From: an uncultured Schlesneria sp.
GTDB lineage: Bacteria; Planctomycetota; Planctomycetia; Planctomycetales; Planctomycetaceae
DNA: 64,000 nucleotides
Direction: 5' to 3'
Assembly (NCBI GenBank): GCA_903904835.1
Contig: CAIVEI010000108.1
Span: forward strand, 46,119 to 110,118
Shown: positions 30,008 through 38,663 of the stretch, one piece after another
How the letters are laid out: every line of letters starts with the position of its first letter
Numbering within the stretch: position 1 is the first letter of the stretch
Notes under the pieces: generated by a model
What the model was told of the DNA's origin: nothing
Seen by the model: the letters and a program-made list of their open reading frames with translations, nothing else
The model's database searches: none
Translations under genes and position numbers: made by a program

Positions 30008-30802
30008 TTACGGGATAATAAAAGCGGTACCGACCATAAAGCCGGCTTGATAGATGGCGCCTCGAAGGCTGCAATGCGGCAGGTATTTTCGGTACGGGAC
30101 GGGACTTCCTGGCCGGTCTGCGCCCAATGTGTAGACCGGTTCGGTCAGCGGGTGAACCCCTGCCATATAAGGAATGACGGGGATTCGTCCGATAAAGTGG
30201 GCCATCGAGATCAAGGGTTGAATCCGTTCCCCGCCGCGAGGTGGTTCGTCGCACAAACCGACATCACATAATCCGTAGGTGTAACCGAGTCGTTCGAGAT
30301 TGGGTTCCTCGAACAATAACGGCAGGTGCCGTGTGGCCGGCGCCTCCCATTGATAGGAAGAGTAAGCCCAAGGTCGGCATTGTCCGTTGGAGAATGGATC
30401 GAAAATCCCCAGCGCAAGGTCATCGTCGACATGCTCCATCTTCGGCAGATCACCTGGGGGCGTTTGAATCGACGCATTAATGGAACGTAGTGGTTTTCTG
30501 AATTGAGATCTGCTGGTGATTTCCCTGTCAGTACCGCCATTGGAAATCGAACTCGTCGGGATAACGATTACAGCGGGAGACTTCTTAACCTCTATTTTGA
30601 CGTCTATTGGATCTTTTGACTCTTTCGGAGGCAATGTTTTCACCTCCCGCGAAGGCCAGGGAATCTCTTCGATCTCAGACAAAGTGCTTTCTGACTTCGT
30701 TCGATCAGTGGCATGGGCACAAAAGCCTGACAAAACCAGCGAGCTTACGAAGCAACACCAGACGACTTCTCGAATTCTGGCTGGAGTGAGAACTTCAGGC
30801 AT
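30008..30802 (-). CDS. Exported hypothetical protein
   Basis: An N-terminal signal peptide (hydrophobic VVWCCFVSSLVLSGFCAHAT, about 13-32) is followed by a Lys/Glu/Pro-rich linker to about residue 100. The C-terminal 130 residues contain many aromatic, Pro and Gly residues: GIFDPFSNGQCRPWAYSSYQ and IPYMAGVHPLTEPVYTLGAD. The product is 264 residues. AGGA lies 9 bases before the ATG on the minus strand. This resembles secreted orphan proteins of planctomycetes and I do not know its function. It is convergent with the epimerase-like gene (9-base gap). Confidence 0.65.
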   Translation of the reverse strand: MPEVLTPARIREVVWCCFVSSLVLSGFCAHATDRTKSESTLSEIEEIPWPSREVKTLPPKESKDPIDVKIEVKKSPAVIVIPTSSISNGGTDREITSRSQFRKPLRSINASIQTPPGDLPKMEHVDDDLALGIFDPFSNGQCRPWAYSSYQWEAPATRHLPLLFEEPNLERLGYTYGLCDVGLCDEPPRGGERIQPLISMAHFIGRIPVIPYMAGVHPLTEPVYTLGADRPGSPVPYRKYLPHCSLRGAIYQAGFMVGTAFIIP

Positions 30803-31601
30803 GATCCGTCATCCTACAGTGAATCCGATACATGACTTTACGTTCGCATGTAATTTTCAATCGGGTGGCAAAGCTTTCGAATACATCGCGATTCGTTCAG
30901 GTTTTCGTTGTGAATTATGATCAGCGCAACGAATCACTCCCTGCTTTTGCAGATCCTCTCATCTGTTTCGGTTCGTCCCGACAAAATCGAACATTCAAAC
31001 CCGGCGATTCGGACAAGTCGACGTTGCCGCTACAAATTGCCACTGCTCACTAACTTAACTGAAATGTTTAAACGAAATGGAATCGAAGTGTGATCCAAGA
31101 AGCAGATTCTGCGTTCCCCCAATTAATGCAGAGAAAAGTGCAACTGGCGGAAGGATCGCGTCCCAGATCGAATTGAATCACGTACAGGAAATCTTAGAAA
31201 ACCGGCAAGCGAGGCGGCACAGCTCTGAAAGTCAAATACGACTCAGGACACTTTCCAACAACGATTCAGCAGACAAACGCGGCGAATTTATAAAGAACGT
31301 CGTCGAAACCGCTCTCTTACCTTGACGCATTCGCCCCATGCAATCGTCGATGTAAATTTTGCTTCAATATTCAAAGTGGAATTGCTTGATTTCGGCTTGC
31401 CACAAAGCCCCCTGTTTTATCCCTATTAGCAGTTGCCAAATCTGACAATTCCATCAAATCTACTGGGGTTCGAGGATTCTTCATATTTTCATCGTCTATT
31501 CATCGGACATTCATGTTGGCCAATACACTACGTTCGATTCTGCGGGGTTGTGTTCCTCGCAGAGGTTAGTTTTTGAGTTGAGTCTTTCTGGAGGTTGGTT
31601 C
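30803..31601. other. Long intergenic region upstream of the second DUF1559 gene
   Basis: About 800 bases without a supported gene. Short frames (such as 31077-31325, 82 codons) have no ribosome site and no recognisable sequence. The promoters of the flanking divergent genes should be here. I see no RNA gene or repeat family. Confidence 0.4.
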
Positions 31602-32726
31602 ATGTCGAAACAAAATCGACGCAAGTCTGGTTTCACGCTGATTGAGTTGTTGGTCGTTATCGCGATCATCGCGGTCTTGATCGCATTGTTGTTGCCAGCC
31701 GTTCAACAGGCTCGTGAAGCCGCCCGACGAACTCAATGCAAAAACAACCTCAAGCAACTCGGGCTTGCGGTGATGAACTACGAAGGGACATTCGGCTGCA
31801 TTCCTGGCGGTTCGTATTCAGGAAATCCTGGCTGGAATCCCGCCGTCTGGTCGACCTACCCTGAAAACTTCAGTGTGTTCGTCCGTTTGATGCCTTATAT
31901 GGATCAGGCACCAGCTTACAACCAAGTCAACTTCAACCAGTACGCAGGGGATGTCAGCAACGTTTTCCTTGGCGCAATCCCGATGAAGGCTTTGATTTGC
32001 CCGACGGACACGGACAATTCAGCGATTTTGATTCCACAGACCAGATCTTCAGCGACGGGGGTCACTCCGGGCTGGAGCTTTCAGGCAACGTTCTTCCCTC
32101 CACCAGCCGGGGCTACCCAGAACTTCACGAGCTATGCCGGCAACGCAGGTACGTTCACGTTCGGCTTTTCCAATTTGATGAGTCCGACCGTACTGCAACA
32201 GTTCAACGGAACAATCTACAACGACAGCTCTGTGAAACTTCGCGATATCACCGACGGAACGAGTAACACGTTCCTCATGGGTGAACACAGCAAGCACCTG
32301 CTCAATGTGCTTGACCCTGGCTACTCTGTCTCCGATGGATGCTGGCAGTCTGCTCGTTGGTATGACACCTTATTCGCAACGATGTACCCAATTAATCTGG
32401 GTGCCGGAAACAATTTGAACGTCCCAGCAAGCGGTACCAGCTATTACGACCCAACATCCGCCGGTAGCCTGCATATGGGTGGTGCTCAATTCCTGCTCTG
32501 TGATGGATCGGTTCGATTCATCGGCAATAGCATTAATAGTTGGGTGATCACTGGCGCGACCAAAGACAGCTATGGCGACGTATTTCCTGACGGTACCGCC
32601 TTTACAACAGTTGCTGCGCCCACGGGAGGTAAATCTGGTACTTATCTCGGTAACGGCACCGCGACGCTGGGAATCTACCAAGCACTCTCGACCCGCAATG
32701 GATCTGAAGTCATCGGGGATTACTAA
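31602..32726 (+). CDS. DUF1559 protein with type IV pilin-like N-terminus
   Basis: Second DUF1559 family member. The N-terminus has [20 protein letters not shown], the prepilin-type cleavage/methylation motif with Glu at +5 and a hydrophobic helix, then [20 protein letters not shown]. The C-terminal family block is [20 protein letters not shown] followed by [19 protein letters not shown] 31602 is preceded by GGAGG at 31590-31594, so the longer frame from 31548 is not the start. The product is 374 residues, typical for the family. A terminator lies 33 bases downstream, followed by a lipoprotein gene; that pairing is common around planctomycete DUF1559 genes. Confidence 0.95.
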   Translation: MSKQNRRKSGFTLIELLVVIAIIAVLIALLLPAVQQAREAARRTQCKNNLKQLGLAVMNYEGTFGCIPGGSYSGNPGWNPAVWSTYPENFSVFVRLMPYMDQAPAYNQVNFNQYAGDVSNVFLGAIPMKALICPTDTDNSAILIPQTRSSATGVTPGWSFQATFFPPPAGATQNFTSYAGNAGTFTFGFSNLMSPTVLQQFNGTIYNDSSVKLRDITDGTSNTFLMGEHSKHLLNVLDPGYSVSDGCWQSARWYDTLFATMYPINLGAGNNLNVPASGTSYYDPTSAGSLHMGGAQFLLCDGSVRFIGNSINSWVITGATKDSYGDVFPDGTAFTTVAAPTGGKSGTYLGNGTATLGIYQALSTRNGSEVIGDY

Positions 32727-32759
32727 TCTCGATTTTTTAGACAATAGCCGAAACTCGCA

Positions 32760-32790
32760 AAAGCCCGTCAGGCCGTTCCTGGCGGGCTTT
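32760..32790 (+). terminator. Probable terminator of the DUF1559 gene
   Basis: AAAGCCCGTCAGG and CCTGGCGGGCTTT form a 13-bp stem with one T-G pair around CCGTT. The T run after it is short (three T, inside the stem end), so termination may be partial and allow read-through into the lipoprotein gene. Confidence 0.6.
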
Positions 32791-32828
32791 CCGCAGTCAA
32801 GTCAGTGTGTTCATTAAGCGAGCAACGA

Positions 32829-33314
32829 ATGTTGAATGGAATTGGTAACTTGTTTTCTTGTTTGTTTAGAGCCACCGTCGAAATGCGATGCGCTAACGGT
32901 ATTGCTTGCATGTGTCTGTTCCCACTGATGATTGGCTGTGGAGGTGGCCTTCGTGAACTCGATCCAGGCGACCCAGCCCCACATGGCGGTGAAATGATTC
33001 TTTTGCGAGACGACAGAGGTGTGATCGAAGTCGTTAAAAAGGAGACAACAGAGCAGTCAGTTACTGGCGAAGTCTCGTTTTACTTCTACAAAGACCCGAA
33101 GGAGAACGGTGGAAAGCCATATGGTCCATGGGATTCCATGCCCGAATCCGGAGTCCTCTTGATCGGAAAGAATCAAAAGGTCGATCTCGTTGTCTCTGAT
33201 GACGCACTCGTTACACCGACAGGACCAGCCCTTTTTGCGAAAAAAGAGGTTGGAGGCGAACTCAGTATCAAGATCGATGGCGAGACGATGCTGATCCCGA
33301 TTGAGGTTCGATGA
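32829..33314 (+). CDS. Small probable lipoprotein
   Basis: A hydrophobic segment ending CMCLFPLMIGCGGG looks like a lipoprotein signal with Cys of MIGC as the lipidated residue. Starting at ATG 32883 the signal would be 18 residues long, a very natural length; ATG 32829 gives a longer N-terminus and is kept as the outer limit. The mature part has GGEMILLRDDRGVIEVVKKE and a compact beta-rich region up to TMLIPIEVR, about 110 residues. It follows the DUF1559 gene, where planctomycetes often carry a small lipoprotein. No function is known. Confidence 0.7.
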   Translation: MLNGIGNLFSCLFRATVEMRCANGIACMCLFPLMIGCGGGLRELDPGDPAPHGGEMILLRDDRGVIEVVKKETTEQSVTGEVSFYFYKDPKENGGKPYGPWDSMPESGVLLIGKNQKVDLVVSDDALVTPTGPALFAKKEVGGELSIKIDGETMLIPIEVR

Positions 33315-33327
33315 TCTGATGATGTCG

Positions 33328-33346
33328 CAGCGGCTTCCAGCCGCTG
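33328..33346. repeat. CAGCGGCTTCCAGCCGCTG hairpin, copy 2
   Basis: Identical to 15476-15494. It sits in the 132-base gap between the convergent lipoprotein and CRTAC1 genes, 14 bases after the lipoprotein stop. Confidence 0.7.
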
Positions 33347-33446
33347 ACCGGCACACGGCCGGTTTATTCGCGTCGGACGACCGGTATAGAACAGGATTTG
33401 TGTTCGCGCGCGCTGATCCCGAGCGCATACTGTTTGGCAACGATTC

Positions 33447-35210
33447 CTAATCTTTTGTTTCGATCAACGTTAGCCGCTGATTGCTCGCGACCTCTTTCAA
33501 AACAGTTGTTTGCCCCGACGGCCAGGCAACCGTGATCGAAACGACCGATGAGGCATTTCCCAGCCCGAAATAGATTGCTCGATCGCTTGTCGAAATATAG
33601 CTCGCCCCCCCTTTGACAAGCCCAATTTGCTCATGCCCCCCTGCCCGGATTGTCACACGAGCACCAATTGCAGATCGAGTGCTCGTGCGACCAATCAGCC
33701 GCACCGACAACCAATTTGAGATGGGAGTGTCGTTTCGCAAGATTGAGGCGGGTTCGTTAGTATGAGTCACGACGAGATCTGGCGTTCCGTTCCCGTCCAG
33801 GTCACCGACTGCCGCTCCCCGACCGAGATGTCGCTGGCCTAAATAACCAGCAACTTGCGGCGCGATATTTCGAAATTTTTTGCCGCGATCATTCAGGAAC
33901 AGGTAGGGTAATTGACGACGATCGGGAGTGGCATGCGGTGCCCAAACGTGGCCATTAGCGCAGAAAATGTCCGAATATCCATCTCCATTCACATCGAAAA
34001 CGACAGTCCCAAAACCCACGGCGAATGATCCGACAGCCGTGATGCCCATGGACCGGCTGGCATGAGTAAAAGCATCGTTTCCAAGATTTCGATAAAGAGC
34101 GAACGTCTGGTCCTCATAATTCGCCACCCAGAGATCCAGTTTTCCGTCTCCATCCAGATCAGCGACATCGACACCCATACTGGCATCTGAAGAACCAGAT
34201 TCCCCCAAGGCAACGCCACATTCGATACCAACCTCTTTGTAATGGCCAGACGGTTGAGACAGGTAAAGCTGGTTCGGAACGGCGTCATTGGCAACATAAA
34301 TGTCTGACTGCCCATCCTGGTTGAGATCAACGATCACAACACCGAGAGCCTTGCCAACTTCGTGAACGCCAAGTTCCGAGCTGGCGTCGCGAAAAGTACC
34401 GTCCCCATTCCCGAGATAGACCGTGCATGGTAATCCGTGAAATCGATTCGGATCACAAGGGTTTCTGAGCTCCGTTTTCAAGTCGATACAAGTGGGATTA
34501 TTCTGGAATGACCAGTCGACATAGTGGCCAACATACACATCGAGAATCTGATCCCGATTGAAGTCGCCCCACCCCGCAGCAACACTCCATAAAGGGTCGA
34601 TCAGGCCTGAATTATCCGTAATATCGGCGAATGTTCCGTCACCCTGGTTGTGAAACAACTGCAACCCATTCCAACCCGTTAGTAACAAATCTGTATATCC
34701 ATCCTCATCGAAATCGACGGTCCAAGTTCCATGATGGTAATGTCGAATCGGATACAGTCGCGCATCGCCCGTCACGGACACAAACTTCCAATCAGAAATT
34801 TGCCTGTACAAAGCCATCGGAACGGGAAGGATGTTTTCGTTCTGGCCAAATTCTCCCCCTCCCGCAAAAAACAAATCGAGTTTGTCATCCCGGTCGTAAT
34901 CGTCGATCGCAGTGCCGGCTCCGAAGGTTTCAAGGATTGAAAAATGGCCGGATTCTTCGCCATTTCGACCAACCCACAAAACGCCGCTGGATTCGGCGAC
35001 ATCAACGAACTTTATTTTTTCCGCTGGCAAAGCACCCATTGAAGTAGATGCAGTCGCCTTTACCGCTTCCGAATCATTCTTGTCAGAAAGCATCAGAGAT
35101 TGAGACTTCTGGCATCCGCCAAACACAACGGCGACCAAAACAAATAGCAGTGAAATCCGAGTGTTTGAATGAACGATCGATTTCCAACAATGGAATAAGG
35201 CTGATCCCAT
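33447..35210 (-). CDS. CRTAC1-like FG-GAP/ASPIC-UnbV protein, probably exported
   Basis: Extracytoplasmic beta-propeller protein. The N-terminus has a hydrophobic export segment ISLLFVLVAVVFGGCQ whose Cys may be lipidated (the lipobox is imperfect). At least six FG-GAP/VCBS-type repeats carry Ca-binding-like DxDxDG loops: DYDRDDKLDLFFAG, DFDEDGYTDLLLTG, DFNRDQILDVYVGH, DLNQDGQSDIYVAN, DLDGDGKLDLWVAN, DVNGDGYSDIFCAN and DLDGNGTPDLVVTH. The C-terminal about 80 residues match ASPIC/UnbV: IGARVTIRAGGHEQIGLVKG to AWPSGQTTVLKEV. Length is 587 residues. Its ATG overlaps the stop of the upstream TPR gene (TAATG), a common planctomycete pairing. The biological role is unknown. Confidence 0.9.
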   Translation of the reverse strand: MGSALFHCWKSIVHSNTRISLLFVLVAVVFGGCQKSQSLMLSDKNDSEAVKATASTSMGALPAEKIKFVDVAESSGVLWVGRNGEESGHFSILETFGAGTAIDDYDRDDKLDLFFAGGGEFGQNENILPVPMALYRQISDWKFVSVTGDARLYPIRHYHHGTWTVDFDEDGYTDLLLTGWNGLQLFHNQGDGTFADITDNSGLIDPLWSVAAGWGDFNRDQILDVYVGHYVDWSFQNNPTCIDLKTELRNPCDPNRFHGLPCTVYLGNGDGTFRDASSELGVHEVGKALGVVIVDLNQDGQSDIYVANDAVPNQLYLSQPSGHYKEVGIECGVALGESGSSDASMGVDVADLDGDGKLDLWVANYEDQTFALYRNLGNDAFTHASRSMGITAVGSFAVGFGTVVFDVNGDGYSDIFCANGHVWAPHATPDRRQLPYLFLNDRGKKFRNIAPQVAGYLGQRHLGRGAAVGDLDGNGTPDLVVTHTNEPASILRNDTPISNWLSVRLIGRTSTRSAIGARVTIRAGGHEQIGLVKGGASYISTSDRAIYFGLGNASSVVSITVAWPSGQTTVLKEVASNQRLTLIETKD

Positions 35211-36481
35211 TATTGGGGACCTCGCAGGGCGATGTTGTAGTGGTACTCAGCAAGTTTTGTCTCACCGGTTAATCGATAAAGTTCGGCGAGTGCCATGTGC
35301 GCAGGAAGATATCTGGGCGAAATCTTGACGACTTGCTGATACCATCGAATTCCGTCTTGGCGAGAGACATACTTTGCAGTGATGGCTGCAACCTTCATTC
35401 GCAGTTCTAAATTGTTCGGATTTGCCCGCAGCTCTTTTTCGATGACAAGCAGTTGATCGAGTTCCGGCCTCGATTCAGCCACAAACGCCAAGAGTGGTTC
35501 GGCATCTGACTTGCGCCCACAAGCCTTCCATGCGCGGGCCAGGACGTTGGCCAGATTCGCGTTTTCTGGAGCCGCTCGATAAGCCCTTTCCAAAATGCTT
35601 GCCGCGTCCGCCGGAGAGCCTGACGATAGCAATAACTCTCCATATGCCTTTTGGATTGTGGCATCATCGGGATTTTTCTCCGCTGCCCGTCGTAGCAACT
35701 GGATGGCCGAATCGACGTCACCATTTGAGATTAAACATTGAGAGAGCCCTTGGACTGCAGACAGGTCGTCCGGATGCTTCTGGAGATAGGATTCGAACAA
35801 CGGGATCGCCTCATTCATTTTCAGTCGTGATTCTAACGCAATTGCCAATGCCAGACGAACGTCGTCGCGGTCAGGAGCGAAAGCGAATGATTGACGATAC
35901 GCTTTTTCTGCCTCTTCCCAATTGGGACCTGCTTGATGGAATCGCCCAAGCAGAAAATACGGTTCTGGGTCCTGAGGAAAATCTTGAATCCAACTCTCAA
36001 GCGTTTTCCTGGCCAGATCCAGATGGTGATGGAGCATCGCCCAGGCGTAGTAAGCCCGCGCAATTTCGGGTTCGTCATCACGAGCGTCCTGCAGCAGATC
36101 GTTCCAGTGAGACTGCATTCCGTCGAACTGCTGGGATTGCGCCATCGCGATCCAGTTTTCCCGCTGAACCTCGGATCGAGGCGCACCGAGCTTAATTGCC
36201 TGCTGAAGTTTGGTTTCGACTTCAGCAAAGTCGCCACATCGTCGAGCGATGCGAACCTGGATCAGGCATGTTTTTGCATCAGGACTTGGATGGAACCATT
36301 GGCTTCTCTCAACCCAGACGGCCGCAACGGCATGATTCCGTCGTGCGAGATTCGCGTCGGCGACCCAAAGGCACAGATCAACCCAAAAATAAATCAGACA
36401 GAAACACACCGTGAGCAATGTCAAAAACAAGACGGTGCACCGGCGCGACCTGAAAATCCAGCGAAACCAGGAAACTCGCAC
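35210..36481 (-). CDS. Membrane-anchored TPR protein
   Basis: An N-terminal transmembrane segment (TVLFLTLLTVCFCLIYFWVD, about 16-35) anchors a periplasmic array of tetratricopeptide repeats covering about residues 45-415. Typical TPR helices are seen in PEPYFLLGRFHQAGPNWEEA with AEKAYRQSFAFAPD, and in IPLFESYLQKHPDDLSAVQG. The start is GTG 36481, preceded by GGGGG at 7 bases. The product is 423 residues. It is the first gene of a two-gene unit and its stop overlaps the CRTAC1-like start by one base. TPR arrays mediate protein contacts; the partner may be the co-encoded CRTAC1-like protein, an inference from coupling. Confidence 0.88.
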   Translation of the reverse strand: MRVSWFRWIFRSRRCTVLFLTLLTVCFCLIYFWVDLCLWVADANLARRNHAVAAVWVERSQWFHPSPDAKTCLIQVRIARRCGDFAEVETKLQQAIKLGAPRSEVQRENWIAMAQSQQFDGMQSHWNDLLQDARDDEPEIARAYYAWAMLHHHLDLARKTLESWIQDFPQDPEPYFLLGRFHQAGPNWEEAEKAYRQSFAFAPDRDDVRLALAIALESRLKMNEAIPLFESYLQKHPDDLSAVQGLSQCLISNGDVDSAIQLLRRAAEKNPDDATIQKAYGELLLSSGSPADAASILERAYRAAPENANLANVLARAWKACGRKSDAEPLLAFVAESRPELDQLLVIEKELRANPNNLELRMKVAAITAKYVSRQDGIRWYQQVVKISPRYLPAHMALAELYRLTGETKLAEYHYNIALRGPQ

Positions 36482-36550
36482 CGTCCTTCCCCCTTAAATC
36501 AACAACGATTTAATGTACTCAATCACACATCAGCAATCCATTCCCGATGG

Positions 36551-37315
36551 TTAACGCACCGCACCACCGTTAACGTTAACGACCTGACCTGTGATGAACG
36601 AAGCGTCATTGCTGCACAAAAACCTCGCAGCTCGGGCGATGTCTTCAGGGAGTCCCCATCGCTTTAGCGGAGTTTCGTGAAGGACACGTTGTTGCCAGGA
36701 ATCGCTGGCAATTTCGCCCCAAGCCGTTTTGATCCAGCCGGGCGCAATACAATTGACACGAACGCGCGGCGCAAGACTGAGTGCCAAAGATCGACTAAAC
36801 CCCATCACGGCGTTCTTTGTGGCGGCAAATAGCTCGCCACTGTTTCCTTCCATACCGCGATCAGCCTGGTCCCAGCCGATGGTCAGCAGGACGCCGCTCC
36901 CTTTGTCGAACATCCTTTGACCTGCCTCTTTGGCCACAATCATGCTGGCTTGCACGTCGACTTGCAAAAGTCGCTGCAGCTTTTGCTCGTAGGTCCAATC
37001 TGCGGCAGGACCAGTCAACACGTCAGCCCCCGCGTTGTTAATCCAAATCTCGAAACCACCAAACACTGACCATGCTGCTTCGACGAACGTCCTCAGCGAT
37101 TTCAAATCAGAATAATCAGCTTGAATGACACAGGCACGTCGGCCTGACGACTGAATCTCTGCCGCTAGAAGTTCCGCCGCAGCCCGAGACGTTGAACAGT
37201 GGATCACAACGCTCGCACCAGCTTGGGCGAATTCAAGTGCGATGGCCCTTCCAATTCCACTTGACGCCCCAGTCACGACAGCCGTTCGACCCGATAGAGA
37301 TGCAAAGTCAGACAC
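36551..37315 (-). CDS. SDR-fold protein lacking the catalytic Tyr (probable non-classical SDR)
   Basis: Rossmann-fold short-chain dehydrogenase/reductase family protein similar to 3-oxoacyl-ACP reductases. The cofactor motif TGASSGIG (15-22), NNAG (93-96) and the C-terminal RVNCIAPGWIKT are intact. However the active-site YxxxK reads F163-A-A-T-K167, so the general-acid Tyr is Phe, and the position of the catalytic Ser (about 150, in TIGWDQADRG) is not Ser. The Lys is kept. The start is GTG 37315. The product is 254 residues. It probably binds NAD(P)H but is unlikely to be a conventional SDR oxidoreductase. It is the last gene of a minus-strand run upstream of a long spacer. Confidence 0.85.
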   Translation of the reverse strand: MSDFASLSGRTAVVTGASSGIGRAIALEFAQAGASVVIHCSTSRAAAELLAAEIQSSGRRACVIQADYSDLKSLRTFVEAAWSVFGGFEIWINNAGADVLTGPAADWTYEQKLQRLLQVDVQASMIVAKEAGQRMFDKGSGVLLTIGWDQADRGMEGNSGELFAATKNAVMGFSRSLALSLAPRVRVNCIAPGWIKTAWGEIASDSWQQRVLHETPLKRWGLPEDIARAARFLCSNDASFITGQVVNVNGGAVR

Positions 37316-37510
37316 GAAATACTTTCTTCAAAATTGACGGGGCGAAAATATAGCGGTCAAAAATATTCTTCGCCGCTTCTAGTTGGTCAATCGTACAAAA
37401 ACATCCTACGAAATGTGGTTCGCGATTTGCTCTGAAATCTTTTGAAGTTCCAACCCGTGTTCATTTTGTCTTAAATTTGTGTGAACTATTCGAAAAATGC
37501 GACTAATCCT

Positions 37511-37556
37511 CGGGAAAAACAGTGTTTTCCCGCATTCGGTAACATTTATGTTACCT
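37511..37556. promoter_or_regulatory. Two adjacent perfect inverted repeats
   Basis: CGGGAAAA-ACAGTG-TTTTCCCG at 37511-37532 and GGTAACAT-TT-ATGTTACC at 37539-37556 sit six bases apart in the 641-base spacer (37316-37956) between the SDR-like gene and the ArsR-type regulator. Each has 8-base perfect arms. Either could be a repressor operator, and the ArsR-type regulator is an obvious candidate, though this is inference. A third hairpin GACTCC-ATTC-GGAGTC is at 37794-37809. Nothing else is recognised in the spacer. Confidence 0.45.
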
Positions 37557-37956
37557 GTTGACTCTTGAAAGATAGCCCGGCATACTAGAATACCTGAGGT
37601 TGGTCTTTTTCCATACGTTTTTTCAGGAAGCTGAAGCCTCACGTGCCGGTCTTGTTTTCACATCATGTCAATGTCTATCTGCATCAGCCAGGATTCTGCC
37701 TATCGATGAATTTCGGAATGTGCCGCCCGTTTATGTGCTCGGCGATCTGCCGGTCTGAATTTGCGGTTTGTTTAGGCAATCTGAAGCCTTAAGACTCCAT
37801 TCGGAGTCCGGGTTCAGAGGCCGTCGAGTTTGGCTATGTTCTTGTTTTATTAAATGATCCTCAAATTAAATTGACCCGAGGTATGTCAACGAGTTCGCGG
37901 TGCGCTTTCACAAGCTCTGCAAATACGAACTCAAGGCGTACCCTAAGGATACCCAC

Positions 37957-38424
37957 GTGTCGAATACAGGCACAAATCACGATCCTTCCGCACAATTTCA
38001 GGCGGGATCACAACTAGAGAGTGAGAAGGAAATGATCGCAACAATTGAGTCTCTTGGAACAGCTCCGACAGTCGGTTCGTTCCCCGAATTGTCGGAACAA
38101 CTGGAACGCGACTTAGTCCAAGTCTTTAAGCTTCTTGCGGACGAAACGCGACTGAAAATCCTGCTGTATTTACTCCGCGAACAGGAACTGCACGTCTCGG
38201 CACTCTGCGACCGACTAAATCAAAGCCAGCCTGCAGTGAGTCACCATTTGGCACTGCTACGCGTCGCCGGGTTGATTGAACCTCGCCGCGATGGAAAACA
38301 CAATTTCTATTCCGTGCGGGAAAAGCATTTTCACAAACTGATCGGCGAACTGTTCAAGACGATCAGTGATCCTGAACGTGACGAAGTTCGATTCCAGAAT
38401 TTTGTGCTGACACAAGAAACCTGA
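37957..38424 (+). CDS. ArsR/SmtB-type winged-helix regulator
   Basis: Transcription factor with the classic ArsR DNA-binding domain: FKLLADETRLKILLYLLREQ (about 58-77 of the short form), ELHVSALCDRLNQSQPAVSHHLALLRVAGLI with recognition helix SQPAVSHHL, and wing DGKHNFYSV. The start is GTG 37957, with AAGGA seven bases upstream; the N-terminal 40 residues are unstructured and Ser/Asn/Gln-rich. The metal-site ELCVCDL of ArsR is replaced by ELHVSAL with one Cys nearby, so the effector is probably not arsenic. A strong terminator follows. Target genes are unknown; the palindromes at 37511-37556 are candidates for self-regulation. Confidence 0.88.
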   Translation: MSNTGTNHDPSAQFQAGSQLESEKEMIATIESLGTAPTVGSFPELSEQLERDLVQVFKLLADETRLKILLYLLREQELHVSALCDRLNQSQPAVSHHLALLRVAGLIEPRRDGKHNFYSVREKHFHKLIGELFKTISDPERDEVRFQNFVLTQET

Positions 38425-38478
38425 TTCGAAGTCACTGTCGAATTACGCGGAAACTTAAGAATAACCTTCTAAACAGAG

Positions 38479-38518
38479 CAGGCAGAGCAACCTTTCGATT
38501 GCTCTGCCTGTTTCTTTT
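38479..38518 (+). terminator. Rho-independent terminator of the ArsR-type gene
   Basis: CAGGCAGAGCAA (38479-38490) and TTGCTCTGCCTG (38499-38510) form a perfect 12-bp stem with an eight-base loop, followed by TTTCTTTT. It begins 55 bases after the stop. Confidence 0.85.
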
Positions 38519-38663
38519 AAAAAGCGATAGTTGCGGCTGATGGATGGCAACGATTCGTTTTCGGCTTGGCAACCCAATTCGATTGTGAGACCATGCTGAA
38601 TGGATCAGACTTAGATGAATGACCCCAAACACCATGCTTGCCCTGCTGGACGGTGGAATCGCG

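Noticed and set aside
31077..31325. 82-codon plus-strand frame upstream of second DUF1559 gene
   Set aside because: No ribosome site and no family resemblance; kept as intergenic.
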